Origin: Lagierella sp.
Lineage (GTDB): Bacteria; Bacillota; Clostridia; Tissierellales; Peptoniphilaceae
DNA: 64,000 bases
Direction of reading: 5' to 3'
Assembly (NCBI RefSeq): GCF_029983815.1
Contig: NZ_JASBYU010000009.1
Location: 4,572-68,571, forward strand
Of this stretch, positions 34,291 through 43,026 are shown one piece after another. How positions within the stretch are numbered: position 1 is the first letter of the stretch; each line of letters starts with the position of its first letter. Position numbers and translations under genes: made by a program. A model generated the notes under the pieces. It was not told the origin of the DNA and did not search any database. It saw only the letters and a program-made list of their open reading frames with translations.

Positions 34291-34885
34291 AATGGAATCC
34301 AAACCCGAACCTACATGAACTTTTAGGTTCTATCACCTATTATCAAATCCTTTCGTAGGGTTTCTTTAATAATAGTTACTTATCTTCTGTTCATACCTTT
34401 AGAAAATCATTTCTAAAGCTACTCAAAAGATAAATTTTTTTCTTAGATTCTTTCAATCATCTAAGATTAGATACTGTCATTATTCAATATCTTCTTCATG
34501 TTCCTATAAATCTTAACTTATAGGGTACAACTCTGTTTGGTTCAAAATACATATTCAGTTGTGTTCTTAGGTTTTAATTTTTGAAGCTATCCTTAGCCTT
34601 TATCACTAATAAATCTCTTTATGATATGGTTCTAAGATCTACTGCTTTCTCTTTTCCCGTCCAACAATTTTTTGTTAGATTAAATCGTAGGTTCGGGTCC
34701 TTCATCCTTAACAAGATGTCGAACTTTTAATTATTACAAACACTTTTCCATAAATTGTTATAAACTTATAATTCGAAGCATTTGCTTTAATTAACAATAC
34801 TGAAATCGACTTTCAATTTCGTACTTTGTTTCAACTTCTTGTTATTGTATTTATACCCACCTACAGATTCTCAAACATTTTCCTC
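34248..34885 (-). ncRNA. Large structured non-coding RNA candidate (about 630 nt), class not recognised
   Basis: No open reading frame exists in this 829-base gap, but the minus strand is full of stems. A 12-bp closing helix joins 34687-34698 (ACCCGAACCTAC on the minus strand) to 34303-34314. Inside are hairpins at 34661-34678, 34503-34524, 34441-34466 and 34397-34418; the last is enclosed by TTATCTT/AAGATAA (34380-34386 with 34427-34433). A 5' domain has an extended hairpin at 34793-34830. At 34661-34678 and 34802-34820 the pairing uses G-U on the minus strand that would be C-A on the plus strand, fixing the strand. A promoter-like element precedes it and a terminator follows. Size and style recall OLE, ROOL or GOLLD RNAs, but I cannot assign it. 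It is not RNase P RNA, tmRNA or 6S by conserved motifs. Confidence 0.65.
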
Positions 34886-34892
34886 TAAAAAT

Positions 34893-34920
34893 CCTATATT
34901 ATTTTACCAGTTTGTTACAA
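34893..34920 (-). promoter_or_regulatory. Promoter-like element for the structured RNA
   Basis: On the minus strand TTGTAA (34920-34915), a 16-base spacer and TATAGG (34898-34893). The -10 is imperfect. A GTTACA/TGTAAC hairpin around the preceding gene's stop (34914-34929) overlaps the -35. Confidence 0.4.
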
Positions 34921-34928
34921 AAATGTAA

Positions 34929-36203
34929 CTATTTAATTCTTTCCGCTATTTCTTGAGCTTTATCATAAATTTCATTCTCATCAAAGCCAATATTAAACTT
35001 TCCATCACGATAAAGAATCTTTCCATCTACCATGGTAAGCTTTATATTTTCTTTACTTCCGCTATAGACTATATTCTTTGAGATATTGTTAATCGGTCTC
35101 ATATTAGGTCTATTTAAATCTATTACAATCAAGTCTGCAAGCTTTCCTTCGGAAAGTACATCACAGTTCTTAAGTCCCATTGCATGGGCGGAATTTACCG
35201 TTGCCATCTTTAACACTTCGTTTCCGTCTAAAATGGCCGCATTCATATTGTTCACTTTTGTAAGTCCAGAAACTAAAAACATCTCTCTAAACATATCCAA
35301 TGCATTGTTACTTGCAGGTCCATCCGTTCCAATTCCCACAGGTATTCCCTTTTCTACAAATTTTTCAATCGGTGCAATTCCTGAAGCAAGCTTTATATTT
35401 GATGAAGGATTCGTTACTACATAAAGATTTTTTTCTTTGAATATCTCCATGTCCTCTTCATTCAAATAGACACAGTGGTATCCACCGCCTCCAAAGTCAT
35501 AAATTCCAAGTTCATCAAATAATTTTGTAGGACTTTTACCATATCGCTCGATACAATCCTCTACTTCACTTCTTGTTTCAGAGTTATGGGTCCACACCGG
35601 TGCTTTATATTTTTTTGCCAACTCTGCAATATTTTTAAGCAATTCTTCTGAGGTGGTATATTCCGCATGAAATCCAAGCATATAGGATATAAGTCCCTTA
35701 TATTTTTCATCGTTGTATTTCAAATAGGAGTATTCCATGTTTTCAATAGATGATACAAAGTTATTTAAAGCACCGCATAGTACGGTTCTAAAACCTGTAT
35801 CAACTGAAGCCTTTACAATTTTATCCTCTGGAAAGTACATATCAAAGTTTGCTGTAATACCTGAAGTCAAGTACTCCATAATTCCTAAAATAGAAAGCCA
35901 ATATACGTCATCTCCATTGAGTTGAGCTTCTCTAGGGAAAATATGCTCTGTCAGCCACTGGTGTAGTGGATAGTCATCGGCGTTTGATCTTAAAAAGGTC
36001 ATTGCCGTATGGGTATGGGCGTTTTTAAATCCAGGCATTAAAAGATTTCCACCTAGGTCTATCTCCTCGTCCCAGGTTATGTCAGAGTCCACCTTTTCAC
36101 CTATATAGGTTATCTTATTTCCCTGAACCCAAAGTTCCTTCTCTAAAATATCATATCCATCTGCCATGGTAAGAACCTTACCATTGTAAAATCTAATATT
36201 CAT
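34929..36203 (-). CDS. Amidohydrolase, MTA/SAH (adenosine) deaminase family
   Basis: Zinc-dependent deaminase of 424 residues: metal ligands in GFKNAHTHTAMTFLRS, VWTHNSETRSEVEDC, GYHCVYLNEEDM and GTDGPASNNALDMFREM, which is the MtaD/TrzN-like pattern. The family deaminates 5'-methylthioadenosine, SAH, adenosine or guanine. It is the last gene of a nucleoside uptake/salvage operon together with punA and mtnA, so MTA or adenosine deamination fits best. The ATG is three bases below the permease gene. Confidence 0.85.
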   Translation of the reverse strand: MNIRFYNGKVLTMADGYDILEKELWVQGNKITYIGEKVDSDITWDEEIDLGGNLLMPGFKNAHTHTAMTFLRSNADDYPLHQWLTEHIFPREAQLNGDDVYWLSILGIMEYLTSGITANFDMYFPEDKIVKASVDTGFRTVLCGALNNFVSSIENMEYSYLKYNDEKYKGLISYMLGFHAEYTTSEELLKNIAELAKKYKAPVWTHNSETRSEVEDCIERYGKSPTKLFDELGIYDFGGGGYHCVYLNEEDMEIFKEKNLYVVTNPSSNIKLASGIAPIEKFVEKGIPVGIGTDGPASNNALDMFREMFLVSGLTKVNNMNAAILDGNEVLKMATVNSAHAMGLKNCDVLSEGKLADLIVIDLNRPNMRPINNISKNIVYSGSKENIKLTMVDGKILYRDGKFNIGFDENEIYDKAQEIAERIK

Positions 36204-36205
36204 TA

Positions 36206-37168
36206 TTACCTCTTTCCTTTATCATATATTTCCCCTAGTGCTTTCGGTGCCCTATTGCTTTTACTGAAGAACACCAACAATAGTAGAGTTAATAGATATG
36301 GTAAGACCATAATTAAATTGGAATAGCTACTAGGAAGTTTTAAAATCTGTATCACTTGAAATCCTGTTGACTTTGCAAAGCCAAATAATAGACAAGCTCC
36401 CAAAGTCGGTATTATAGTCCAATTTCCAAAAATCAGCGCTGCAATCGATAGATAACCATAGCCTACAAATAGTCCTGCTGAAAAGTTTGTAGAAATAGAA
36501 TAGGCAAAGCTAATTCCGGCCAGTCCAGAAAGAGCTCCAGAGAACAACACCGCAATAAACCTCGTCTTTGCCACGTCAATCCCCGCAGCATCAGCTGAGT
36601 TTGGATTTTCTCCACAGGCTCTTAAATGTAAACCATATCTTGTCCTATAGAGGATGTACCAAGCGATTATAGAAATTACCACTATAATTATCTCAAAGGG
36701 ATAGATCTTTGAAAAAAATCCACCTATTATAGGTATCTGAGATAAAAATGGTATTGTAATTCTATCGGAAACATCCAGTACAAATTTATCGGAAGGATTA
36801 TTAAAAACTCCTTTATTTATCTGTTTTGTTAAAAAAGTTGTAAGGGCTAATGCCAATATATTTATTACAACCCCGGAAATAACTTGATCCGCCTTAAATT
36901 TTATACATAGGAGTCCATGAAGCATTGAATATAACATTCCTGATAACATGGCTACCACAAGGGCCAAGTAGTAAGTTGTCCTTCCGTCAAGACCTAAGAA
37001 CTGTATAGCCAAAACGGCAAATAATGCTCCACCAAAGGCGCCAAACCCCTGCAATCCCTCCAGTGCCAAATTTATAATTCCTGACTTTTCACTATATATT
37101 CCACCTATTGCCATTATGAAAAGAGGTAGGGCAAAGGACATACCGTCAATAATAATAGTCTTAAGCAT
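36206..37168 (-). CDS. Nucleoside ABC transporter permease (NupC/YufQ type)
   Basis: Second permease of a BMP-type nucleoside importer. The 320 residues, mostly hydrophobic, have GGIYSEKSGIINLALEGLQGFGAFGGA and the coupling segment CGENPNSADAAGIDVAKTRFIAVLFSGALSGLAG, typical of COG1079. The ATG at 37168 is selected because AAGGAGGGAG precedes it; the reading to 37225 would lie inside the previous gene. It overlaps the upstream permease by eight bases. Confidence 0.88.
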   Translation of the reverse strand: MLKTIIIDGMSFALPLFIMAIGGIYSEKSGIINLALEGLQGFGAFGGALFAVLAIQFLGLDGRTTYYLALVVAMLSGMLYSMLHGLLCIKFKADQVISGVVINILALALTTFLTKQINKGVFNNPSDKFVLDVSDRITIPFLSQIPIIGGFFSKIYPFEIIIVVISIIAWYILYRTRYGLHLRACGENPNSADAAGIDVAKTRFIAVLFSGALSGLAGISFAYSISTNFSAGLFVGYGYLSIAALIFGNWTIIPTLGACLLFGFAKSTGFQVIQILKLPSSYSNLIMVLPYLLTLLLLVFFSKSNRAPKALGEIYDKGKR

Positions 37169-38306
37169 TTTCTCCCTCCTTCTCTTCAAGGATTTTTCTG
37201 TTTTGTTTTTCTTTATTAACATCATTCAGTTTATATTTAATATAAGCCCCACAGGCACTAAATAAAAGTATGAGTCCTGTAATTACAGCTGAAATCTCCC
37301 TGTCCACTCCAGCCTGGGAGCTCATATAGTTTCCACCTTCACTGATTAGATTTATGATAAAGGAGGCAAATACTATTCCTATAGATGAAGAGTTACCAAG
37401 CAAACACACCGCTATGGCATCAAAACCAACTGAAGGCAACACATTTGGTCTGATTGAACTGTAAAATCCTAGATAGTAAGTAACCCCGGCCAAACCTGCT
37501 AAACCTCCAGATATCAGCATTGTCTGAAGGATTTTTCTATTGACATCTATTCCGATATACTTTGATGAAAGAATCCCACTTCCCACGGATTTTATTTCAA
37601 AACCCATTACGGTTTTATTTATGATAAATCTAATTACAAATACTGTGATTAGAGCCAATACTATGGCAAGGGGAATATTTATCTTAAATCCTCCAAGCTT
37701 CATATTCATTAGAGTAAGTCTTGCACTTGGTCCAATATTTTTCGACTGCCTACTTACCGGGTCCACATACTTGGTGTTGATAAAAAAGGAAATTACATAT
37801 TGAGCAATATAATTTATCATAATCGAAGAGACAACTTCATTTATATTGAATTTATATTTTAAAAACCCAATAAGTCCACCTACTAATGCACCGATTACAA
37901 AACCTATAATGATGACAAGAGGCTTTGCAATAAAGGCATTTAAATCCGAATAACCTATTAAAATCGTCGTTACAAATCCTGCCACAAGCATCTGTCCAGA
38001 AACACCTATATTAAATAAGCCTCCCTTCAAAGCCACCATTACAGCTAAAGATGCAAATATCATAGGTGTAAGGGAATTTAGAAAATCCGTAAAGTCGGTA
38101 ACCATGGATTTTCCTGTAGCATATCTTGCTTTTGGTGCCAGTCCGGAACCCTGTAATAGATTGTAAAAAGCAGAAAGTGGATTCTTGCCCAAGATAAGTA
38201 AAATTACTGCAGCTGCTACAAGGGATAATAGTATTGCAAGTATTGGTATAAGAATATTTTGTTTTTTTGGATCATTAAATAAACTTTTTTTATTCTCTCT
38301 CATCAT
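37161..38306 (-). CDS. Nucleoside ABC transporter permease (NupB/YufP type)
   Basis: First permease, 381 residues (COG4603 family): GGLFNIGVSGQMLVAGFVTT and GIDVNRKILQTMLISGGLAGLAGVTYYLG with the coupling loop, followed by VGFDAIAVCLLGNSSSIG. About nine membrane segments and a basic C-terminal tail. It overlaps the ATPase gene upstream by 17 bases. Confidence 0.88.
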   Translation of the reverse strand: MMRENKKSLFNDPKKQNILIPILAILLSLVAAAVILLILGKNPLSAFYNLLQGSGLAPKARYATGKSMVTDFTDFLNSLTPMIFASLAVMVALKGGLFNIGVSGQMLVAGFVTTILIGYSDLNAFIAKPLVIIIGFVIGALVGGLIGFLKYKFNINEVVSSIMINYIAQYVISFFINTKYVDPVSRQSKNIGPSARLTLMNMKLGGFKINIPLAIVLALITVFVIRFIINKTVMGFEIKSVGSGILSSKYIGIDVNRKILQTMLISGGLAGLAGVTYYLGFYSSIRPNVLPSVGFDAIAVCLLGNSSSIGIVFASFIINLISEGGNYMSSQAGVDREISAVITGLILLFSACGAYIKYKLNDVNKEKQNRKILEEKEGENA

Positions 38307-39831
38307 CTTTTACTCCCATCATATAGGCTCCCACTTCAGTACTAGAAAGTTTTGAAGCTTCCTCGATTTTTAAAATTTCGCCATTGTAAATTACACCTAT
38401 GGTGTCGGCTAGGTTCATTACTTCTTCCAGTTCTAAGGAAATCAATAAAATAGCCTTACCCTTCTTCCTCTCTTCAAGAATATATCTATGAATATTGGTT
38501 ACAGCACCAATATCCAGCCCCCTTGTAGGCTGTACATATATCTGTAGCGGAGTATCCTGTTCTATCTCCCTTCCGATAATTGCCTTTTGTTGGTTTCCTC
38601 CACTCATAGACCTTACAATTGTGGAACCTCTTTGTCCAGATCTTATATCGTATTTGTCTATTAGGTCATTTCCGTATGAACTTATCTTTTTGTAATTTAG
38701 AATACCAGATTTAGAAAAATTTTCTTTATAGTAGTTTTTTGATGAAAGATTAGACTCTAAATCAAAGTCCATAATAAGTCCTACATCCTGTCTATCTTCA
38801 GGGATATATGATATTCCCCTCTTATTCCTATCCCTTATAGGAGCATTTGTAATATCTTCTCCCAATAAAAAGATTTGTCCAGATTTCACTTCCATCATTC
38901 CGGCGATGGCATCTGCAAGTTCGATTTGTCCATTCCCGGACACCCCTGCAATCGCCATTATCTCTCCTTCCCTAACATTGAAGGAAACGTCTTTTACAAC
39001 TTCTACCTTGTCCTTATTTTCCACAGTGAGATTTTTTACTTCTAGTACTTCTTTACCGTAATTTCCTACTTCCTTTTTTAAAGTAAGCTCAATGTCCTTT
39101 CCAACCATTAAAGATGAAAGCTCTTTTTTAGTTACATCCTTGGTATTTACAACATCTATCAACTTACCCCTTCTTAAAATCCCACATCGGTCAGCAACTT
39201 TTTTTATCTCATCCAACTTATGGGTAATAAGTAAAATCGTCTTTCCCGACTCTTTTAAGGCAATGATAATATCAAGCAAAAACTCTATTTCTTGAGGAGT
39301 TAAAACCGCTGTAGGCTCATCAAAAATCAATATTTCAGACTCTCGATAAAGCATTTTTAATATCTCAACCCTCTGCTGAACTGAAACATTTAAATCTTCA
39401 ACTTTAGATTTAGGATCCACTTCCAATCCAAATTTAGTAGAAATCTCCTGAACTTTCTTATTTGCCAATTTCATATCCACATAGGGAAAAATACCAAGGG
39501 CCTTTTTCTGCGGTTCAATTCCCATAATAATATTTTCAGCAACCGTATAGTTTGGAACCAATTTAAAGTGTTGGTGCACCATTCCAATATTTAAATCCGT
39601 TGCAATATTCGGGGATGTTATACGCTCTTCTTTCCCATTTATCAATATACGCCCTTCATCCGGCTCGTACATTCCAAAAAGCATACTCATCAACGTGGAT
39701 TTTCCTGCTCCGTTCTCCCCTAATAAGGCAAAGATTTCACCTTTTTTTACCTTTATCGTCACATTGTCATTTGCAACAATACCAGGAAATCTCTTGGTTA
39801 TATTTTGCATTTCAACAATATACTCTGACAT
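38290..39831 (-). CDS. Nucleoside ABC transporter ATPase (NupA/YufO type, two domains)
   Basis: Double ATPase of 513 residues. The first half has Walker A GENGAGKST, VSVQQRVEI as degenerate signature and Walker B ILIFDEPTAVL; the second half has GVSGNGQIELADAI (degenerate Walker A) and MSGGNQQKAIIGREI, as in sugar-type (RbsA/MglA-like) and YufO ATPases. The ATG at 39831 is used because GGAGG precedes it. An intercistronic hairpin separates it from bmpA. Confidence 0.9.
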   Translation of the reverse strand: MSEYIVEMQNITKRFPGIVANDNVTIKVKKGEIFALLGENGAGKSTLMSMLFGMYEPDEGRILINGKEERITSPNIATDLNIGMVHQHFKLVPNYTVAENIIMGIEPQKKALGIFPYVDMKLANKKVQEISTKFGLEVDPKSKVEDLNVSVQQRVEILKMLYRESEILIFDEPTAVLTPQEIEFLLDIIIALKESGKTILLITHKLDEIKKVADRCGILRRGKLIDVVNTKDVTKKELSSLMVGKDIELTLKKEVGNYGKEVLEVKNLTVENKDKVEVVKDVSFNVREGEIMAIAGVSGNGQIELADAIAGMMEVKSGQIFLLGEDITNAPIRDRNKRGISYIPEDRQDVGLIMDFDLESNLSSKNYYKENFSKSGILNYKKISSYGNDLIDKYDIRSGQRGSTIVRSMSGGNQQKAIIGREIEQDTPLQIYVQPTRGLDIGAVTNIHRYILEERKKGKAILLISLELEEVMNLADTIGVIYNGEILKIEEASKLSSTEVGAYMMGVKDDERE

Positions 39832-39857
39832 TTTTACCTCCTGCACATATATGTAAT

Positions 39858-39877
39858 AGGTTGCCCTAAGGCAACCT
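39858..39877 (-). promoter_or_regulatory. Intercistronic hairpin between bmpA and the nucleoside transporter ATPase gene
   Basis: AGGTTGCC/GGCAACCT with a four-base loop. On the minus strand it lacks a strong T run, so it probably lowers downstream expression or stabilises the bmpA message rather than stopping all transcription. Confidence 0.6.
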
Positions 39878-39883
39878 TTTTAT

Positions 39884-41029
39884 TTAAAGTCCTTTAAATT
39901 CTTCAGGAGTTTCATCGCTAAAGTTTGAAGGAGGTACAATATTTCCAGATTTTACTTCTCCATAAACTTTTTCAAGACTATCCAAAGTCTCCTTTGACAA
40001 CTGATGTCTTCCCTCTTCTTTTACATATCCTGTAGAGTCACTATCAGCATGTAAAAGAGCATTTTCTCCTTTAAAACTTCCATCAGCAATAGCATTTAGT
40101 TGTTTTTCAACATTCATATGCATTACCTTTAATACAGAAGTTAATATTACATTTCCAGAACCAGTTTTACCATCGTCAAACTGATCGACGTCACAACCGA
40201 TTACTTTAACATCTTTAGCTTCTTTTGCAGCTGTGAACACACCATTACCAGAACCACCGGCTGCAACTAGCATAATGTCTACGCCTTCTTTTATCAAAGC
40301 TTCTCCAACAACTTTACCTTTAGCTTCATCGTTGAAGTTTCCAATGTAATTACCTCCGACATTCTTACCAGTAACGTCCTCTCCAGCATAGGAAGGAAGC
40401 TCTACCAATTCAGCCTTTGCATCTAGGTGCTTAACAGCGTAGTTTACTCCTGCTTCAAAACCGTATTGATAGTTGACATTTGATGGAAATGCTATTCCAT
40501 TTACAACGGCAACCTTACCAGTTTTTGTCTCCAAGGCAGCACTTACTCCAGCAAAAAATCCAGATTCTTGCTCAGCAAATTGCATTGCATATACATTTTC
40601 AACAACCTTTTCTTCTCCACCAACAGTTGGGTAGGAGTCCACCAAAATAAATTGGGTGTCAGGATTTTCTTCAGCAACATCCCCAATTCCAGCAAACTGG
40701 AATCCACAAGCAACTATAACATCATAGTCCGCTACAATGTCTGCAACCTGTTTCACCCCTGCAGCTGGGTCTCCTGTAGGTTCCTTAACAGGAGTAACCT
40801 TGGATTCTGGATGATTTTCTATAAAGGCCAAAACCCCATTGTAATTGTCTTGGTTAAAACTACCATCGTCCACACCTGAAGGACTTGAAACTATTGCTAT
40901 ATTAAGTCCTTCCTTCTTAGCTCCATTTCCAGTACCATCTGTTCCATCACTTCCTGCAGGCTTACATGAAGTTAAGCCAAAGGATAGTACAAGTAATAGA
41001 GCAATTAAAACTATACTCTTTCTCTTCAT
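39884..41029 (-). CDS. BMP-family nucleoside-binding lipoprotein
   Basis: The 381-residue receptor of the nucleoside importer. The signal peptide ends with the lipobox LTSC (residues about 19-22). The body is a PnrA/BmpA-like periplasmic-binding fold: DGSFNQDNYNGVLAFIE, VACGFQFAGIGDVAEENPDTQFILVDSYP and AAGGSGNGVFTAAKEAKDVKVIGCDVDQFDDG. It precedes its transporter genes as in the B. subtilis nupNOPQ operon. Nucleoside rather than sugar binding follows from the family and context. Confidence 0.9.
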   Translation of the reverse strand: MKRKSIVLIALLLVLSFGLTSCKPAGSDGTDGTGNGAKKEGLNIAIVSSPSGVDDGSFNQDNYNGVLAFIENHPESKVTPVKEPTGDPAAGVKQVADIVADYDVIVACGFQFAGIGDVAEENPDTQFILVDSYPTVGGEEKVVENVYAMQFAEQESGFFAGVSAALETKTGKVAVVNGIAFPSNVNYQYGFEAGVNYAVKHLDAKAELVELPSYAGEDVTGKNVGGNYIGNFNDEAKGKVVGEALIKEGVDIMLVAAGGSGNGVFTAAKEAKDVKVIGCDVDQFDDGKTGSGNVILTSVLKVMHMNVEKQLNAIADGSFKGENALLHADSDSTGYVKEEGRHQLSKETLDSLEKVYGEVKSGNIVPPSNFSDETPEEFKGL

Positions 41030-41042
41030 CTCTTTCCCCCTA

Positions 41043-42089
41043 TTATTTTTTCATTATTTCCTGTAAACTCTCCTCATATGGAGGTCTACAAATACCTTTT
41101 TCTGTAATTATTGCCGTTATCAAGCTATGATCTGTTACATCAAAGGCTGGATTATATGCCTTAACACCCTTAGGTGCCATAGGTTTTTCATACCACTTAG
41201 ATCTGATTTCATCTTCAGGCCTAAGTTCAATTGTGATCTCTTCTCCAGACTTACAATCTAAGTCCAAAGTAGAAGTCGGTCCAAGAACATAAAATGGAAT
41301 GCCATAATATTTTGCCAAAACAGCAACCCCACTTGTTCCTATTTTATTGGCCACATCCCCATTTGCAGCAATTCTATCACAGCCTACAAGGACAGCCTGA
41401 ACTTTCCCTGACTTCATTACAATACTTGCCATATTATCGCAGATTAGTGTAGTGTCAATCCCTTCCTTGTCTAGCTCGTAGGATGTTAGCCTAGCCCCTT
41501 GAAGAAGAGGTCTTGTCTCATCTACAAAAACATGGAAGTTATAGCCCCTTTGCCTTCCTAAAATCATCGGTCCAAGGGCAGTTCCATAAAGAGATGTTGC
41601 CATTGGTCCTGCATTACAATGGGTCAAAAGCCCCATCCCGTCTTCCAGTAGAGACAAGCCATGTTCCGAAATGGATTTACACATTAAAATGTCTTCCTCT
41701 TGTATCTTTATCGCTTCATCTCTCAATCTTTCTACAAGTTCTTTTATATTATCCTTATCAAAATTTTCAACCAGTTCATTCATCCTATTCAATGCCCAGG
41801 ACAAGTTTACTGCAGTTGGACGAGAAGAGTTTAAATAGTCGGAATCCTTTAAAAACTGCTCTTTAAATTCATCCATATTCTCAAAATTATAATTCTTTCC
41901 TAGGATATACATGGAGTAACCTGCACATATTCCAATGGCTGGCGCTCCCCTAACCTTTAAATGAAAGATTGCATCATACATCTGATCAACATCATCCAAT
42001 TGGATATAGACTTCCTCATTGGGAAGCTTAGTCTGATCCAGAATTATCAGATTGTCTTCTTCGCTTAAAAAAATATTACTAGGTTTCAT
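41043..42089 (-). CDS. mtnA: Methylthioribose-1-phosphate isomerase
   Basis: Aldose-ketose isomerase of the MTA salvage pathway (MTR-1-P to MTRu-1-P); some members act on 5-deoxyribose-1-P or ribose-1-P-derived substrates. The 348 residues include KVRGAPAIGICAGY, LTHCNAGPMATSLYGTALG, DETRPLLQGARLTSYEL and VLVGCDRIAANGDVANKIGTSGVAVLAK, with the catalytic Cys and Asp. It is in one operon with punA and the amidohydrolase, supporting MTA-derived substrate. Confidence 0.94.
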   Translation of the reverse strand: MKPSNIFLSEEDNLIILDQTKLPNEEVYIQLDDVDQMYDAIFHLKVRGAPAIGICAGYSMYILGKNYNFENMDEFKEQFLKDSDYLNSSRPTAVNLSWALNRMNELVENFDKDNIKELVERLRDEAIKIQEEDILMCKSISEHGLSLLEDGMGLLTHCNAGPMATSLYGTALGPMILGRQRGYNFHVFVDETRPLLQGARLTSYELDKEGIDTTLICDNMASIVMKSGKVQAVLVGCDRIAANGDVANKIGTSGVAVLAKYYGIPFYVLGPTSTLDLDCKSGEEITIELRPEDEIRSKWYEKPMAPKGVKAYNPAFDVTDHSLITAIITEKGICRPPYEESLQEIMKK

Positions 42090-42097
42090 TGGTCCTC

Positions 42098-43024
42098 CTA
42101 AAATTCAAAACCCACTTTAAAGCTCCTGGACTCAAAAGCCCTTTTATACTCTTCCAAAGGATAAAATTCTATTTCTGGAAAGGATACATAGCCCTTTTTT
42201 AGCAAGTTAAGTGCCGGTCTAAAGGGACCACATCTGGAACCAGAAATACTTATTTCCCTTACTACAATTTCAGAAAGGTCAAGTTCTATATTTTCAGTAT
42301 ATGTGGACTTTACTACAATCTTTCCAGCGTTTTCCACCAACTCCATAGCCCTTTTTATCCCAGAAGGATTTCCAGTTGCATCAATTACAATTGGAAAAGT
42401 ACTATCTGTTTCCATTATAACATTTGCAAAGGGTTTAAAGGAACGAAGTTTATCCTCATGTCTACCTAGAACAGTTAAATCAGCACCAGTCAAGGAAATA
42501 ACCTGACCGATCATAAAGGAAAGCCTTCCATCTCCTATAAGAAGCACCTTAGAACTTGGTTTAATATTTTCCCGTTCACAAATTTCCAAAGCCGCCGCCA
42601 AAGGTTCTGTAAATAGCGCCTCACGCTTATCTAAGCTTTTGTCTACCTCATGTAAAAGCCTATTGGGCCAAGTCAAATACTCGCCAAAGGTTCCATCATG
42701 ACCAGAAATTCCAAGAACTTTTCTATTTATACAGTGTTTTTCCATGCCCTTAGTACAATATTTACACCAGCCACAACCTTGGTTTATTTCACCAACAACT
42801 GTTTTTCCTAAAAGCTCACTGTCCCCTGACTCTACAACTTCTCCAACGAATTCGTGTCCTAGGACCCCTTTAAAATCCGGCCTATATCCCTTTAATATCT
42901 CCCTGTCTGTATTACAAATACCAACATATAAAACCTTGATCAAGGCCTCATCATCATTTCTCCTAGGATTTGGGTAGTCCGATTTAAATTCCAATGTCCC
43001 CTTATTAAAATACAGCGCCTTCAT
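42098..43024 (-). CDS. Zinc-dependent medium-chain dehydrogenase
   Basis: MDR-superfamily oxidoreductase of 308 residues, a little shorter than usual (340-350). It has the catalytic-zinc region VGICNTDREILKGYRPDFKGVLGHEFVGEV, the structural-zinc lobe GCGWCKYCTKGMEKHCINR with four cysteines, FTEPLAAALEICER and a modest Rossmann VLLIGDGRLSFMIGQV. The substrate is unknown. Sitting between punA and mtnA it may oxidise or reduce an aldehyde/alcohol of MTA or deoxyribose breakdown. Confidence 0.8.
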   Translation of the reverse strand: MKALYFNKGTLEFKSDYPNPRRNDDEALIKVLYVGICNTDREILKGYRPDFKGVLGHEFVGEVVESGDSELLGKTVVGEINQGCGWCKYCTKGMEKHCINRKVLGISGHDGTFGEYLTWPNRLLHEVDKSLDKREALFTEPLAAALEICERENIKPSSKVLLIGDGRLSFMIGQVISLTGADLTVLGRHEDKLRSFKPFANVIMETDSTFPIVIDATGNPSGIKRAMELVENAGKIVVKSTYTENIELDLSEIVVREISISGSRCGPFRPALNLLKKGYVSFPEIEFYPLEEYKRAFESRSFKVGFEF

Positions 43025-43026
43025 AG

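Noticed and set aside
34681..34710. tRNA-like T-arm (GGTTCGGGTCC)
   Set aside because: The flanking bases give no acceptor or anticodon arms, and the string is fully explained as one side of the 12-bp closing helix of the structured RNA.
34248..34885. RNase P RNA, tmRNA or 6S RNA
   Set aside because: The GAGGAAAGTCC core of RNase P, the tRNA-like ends of tmRNA and the single open bubble layout of 6S are not found.
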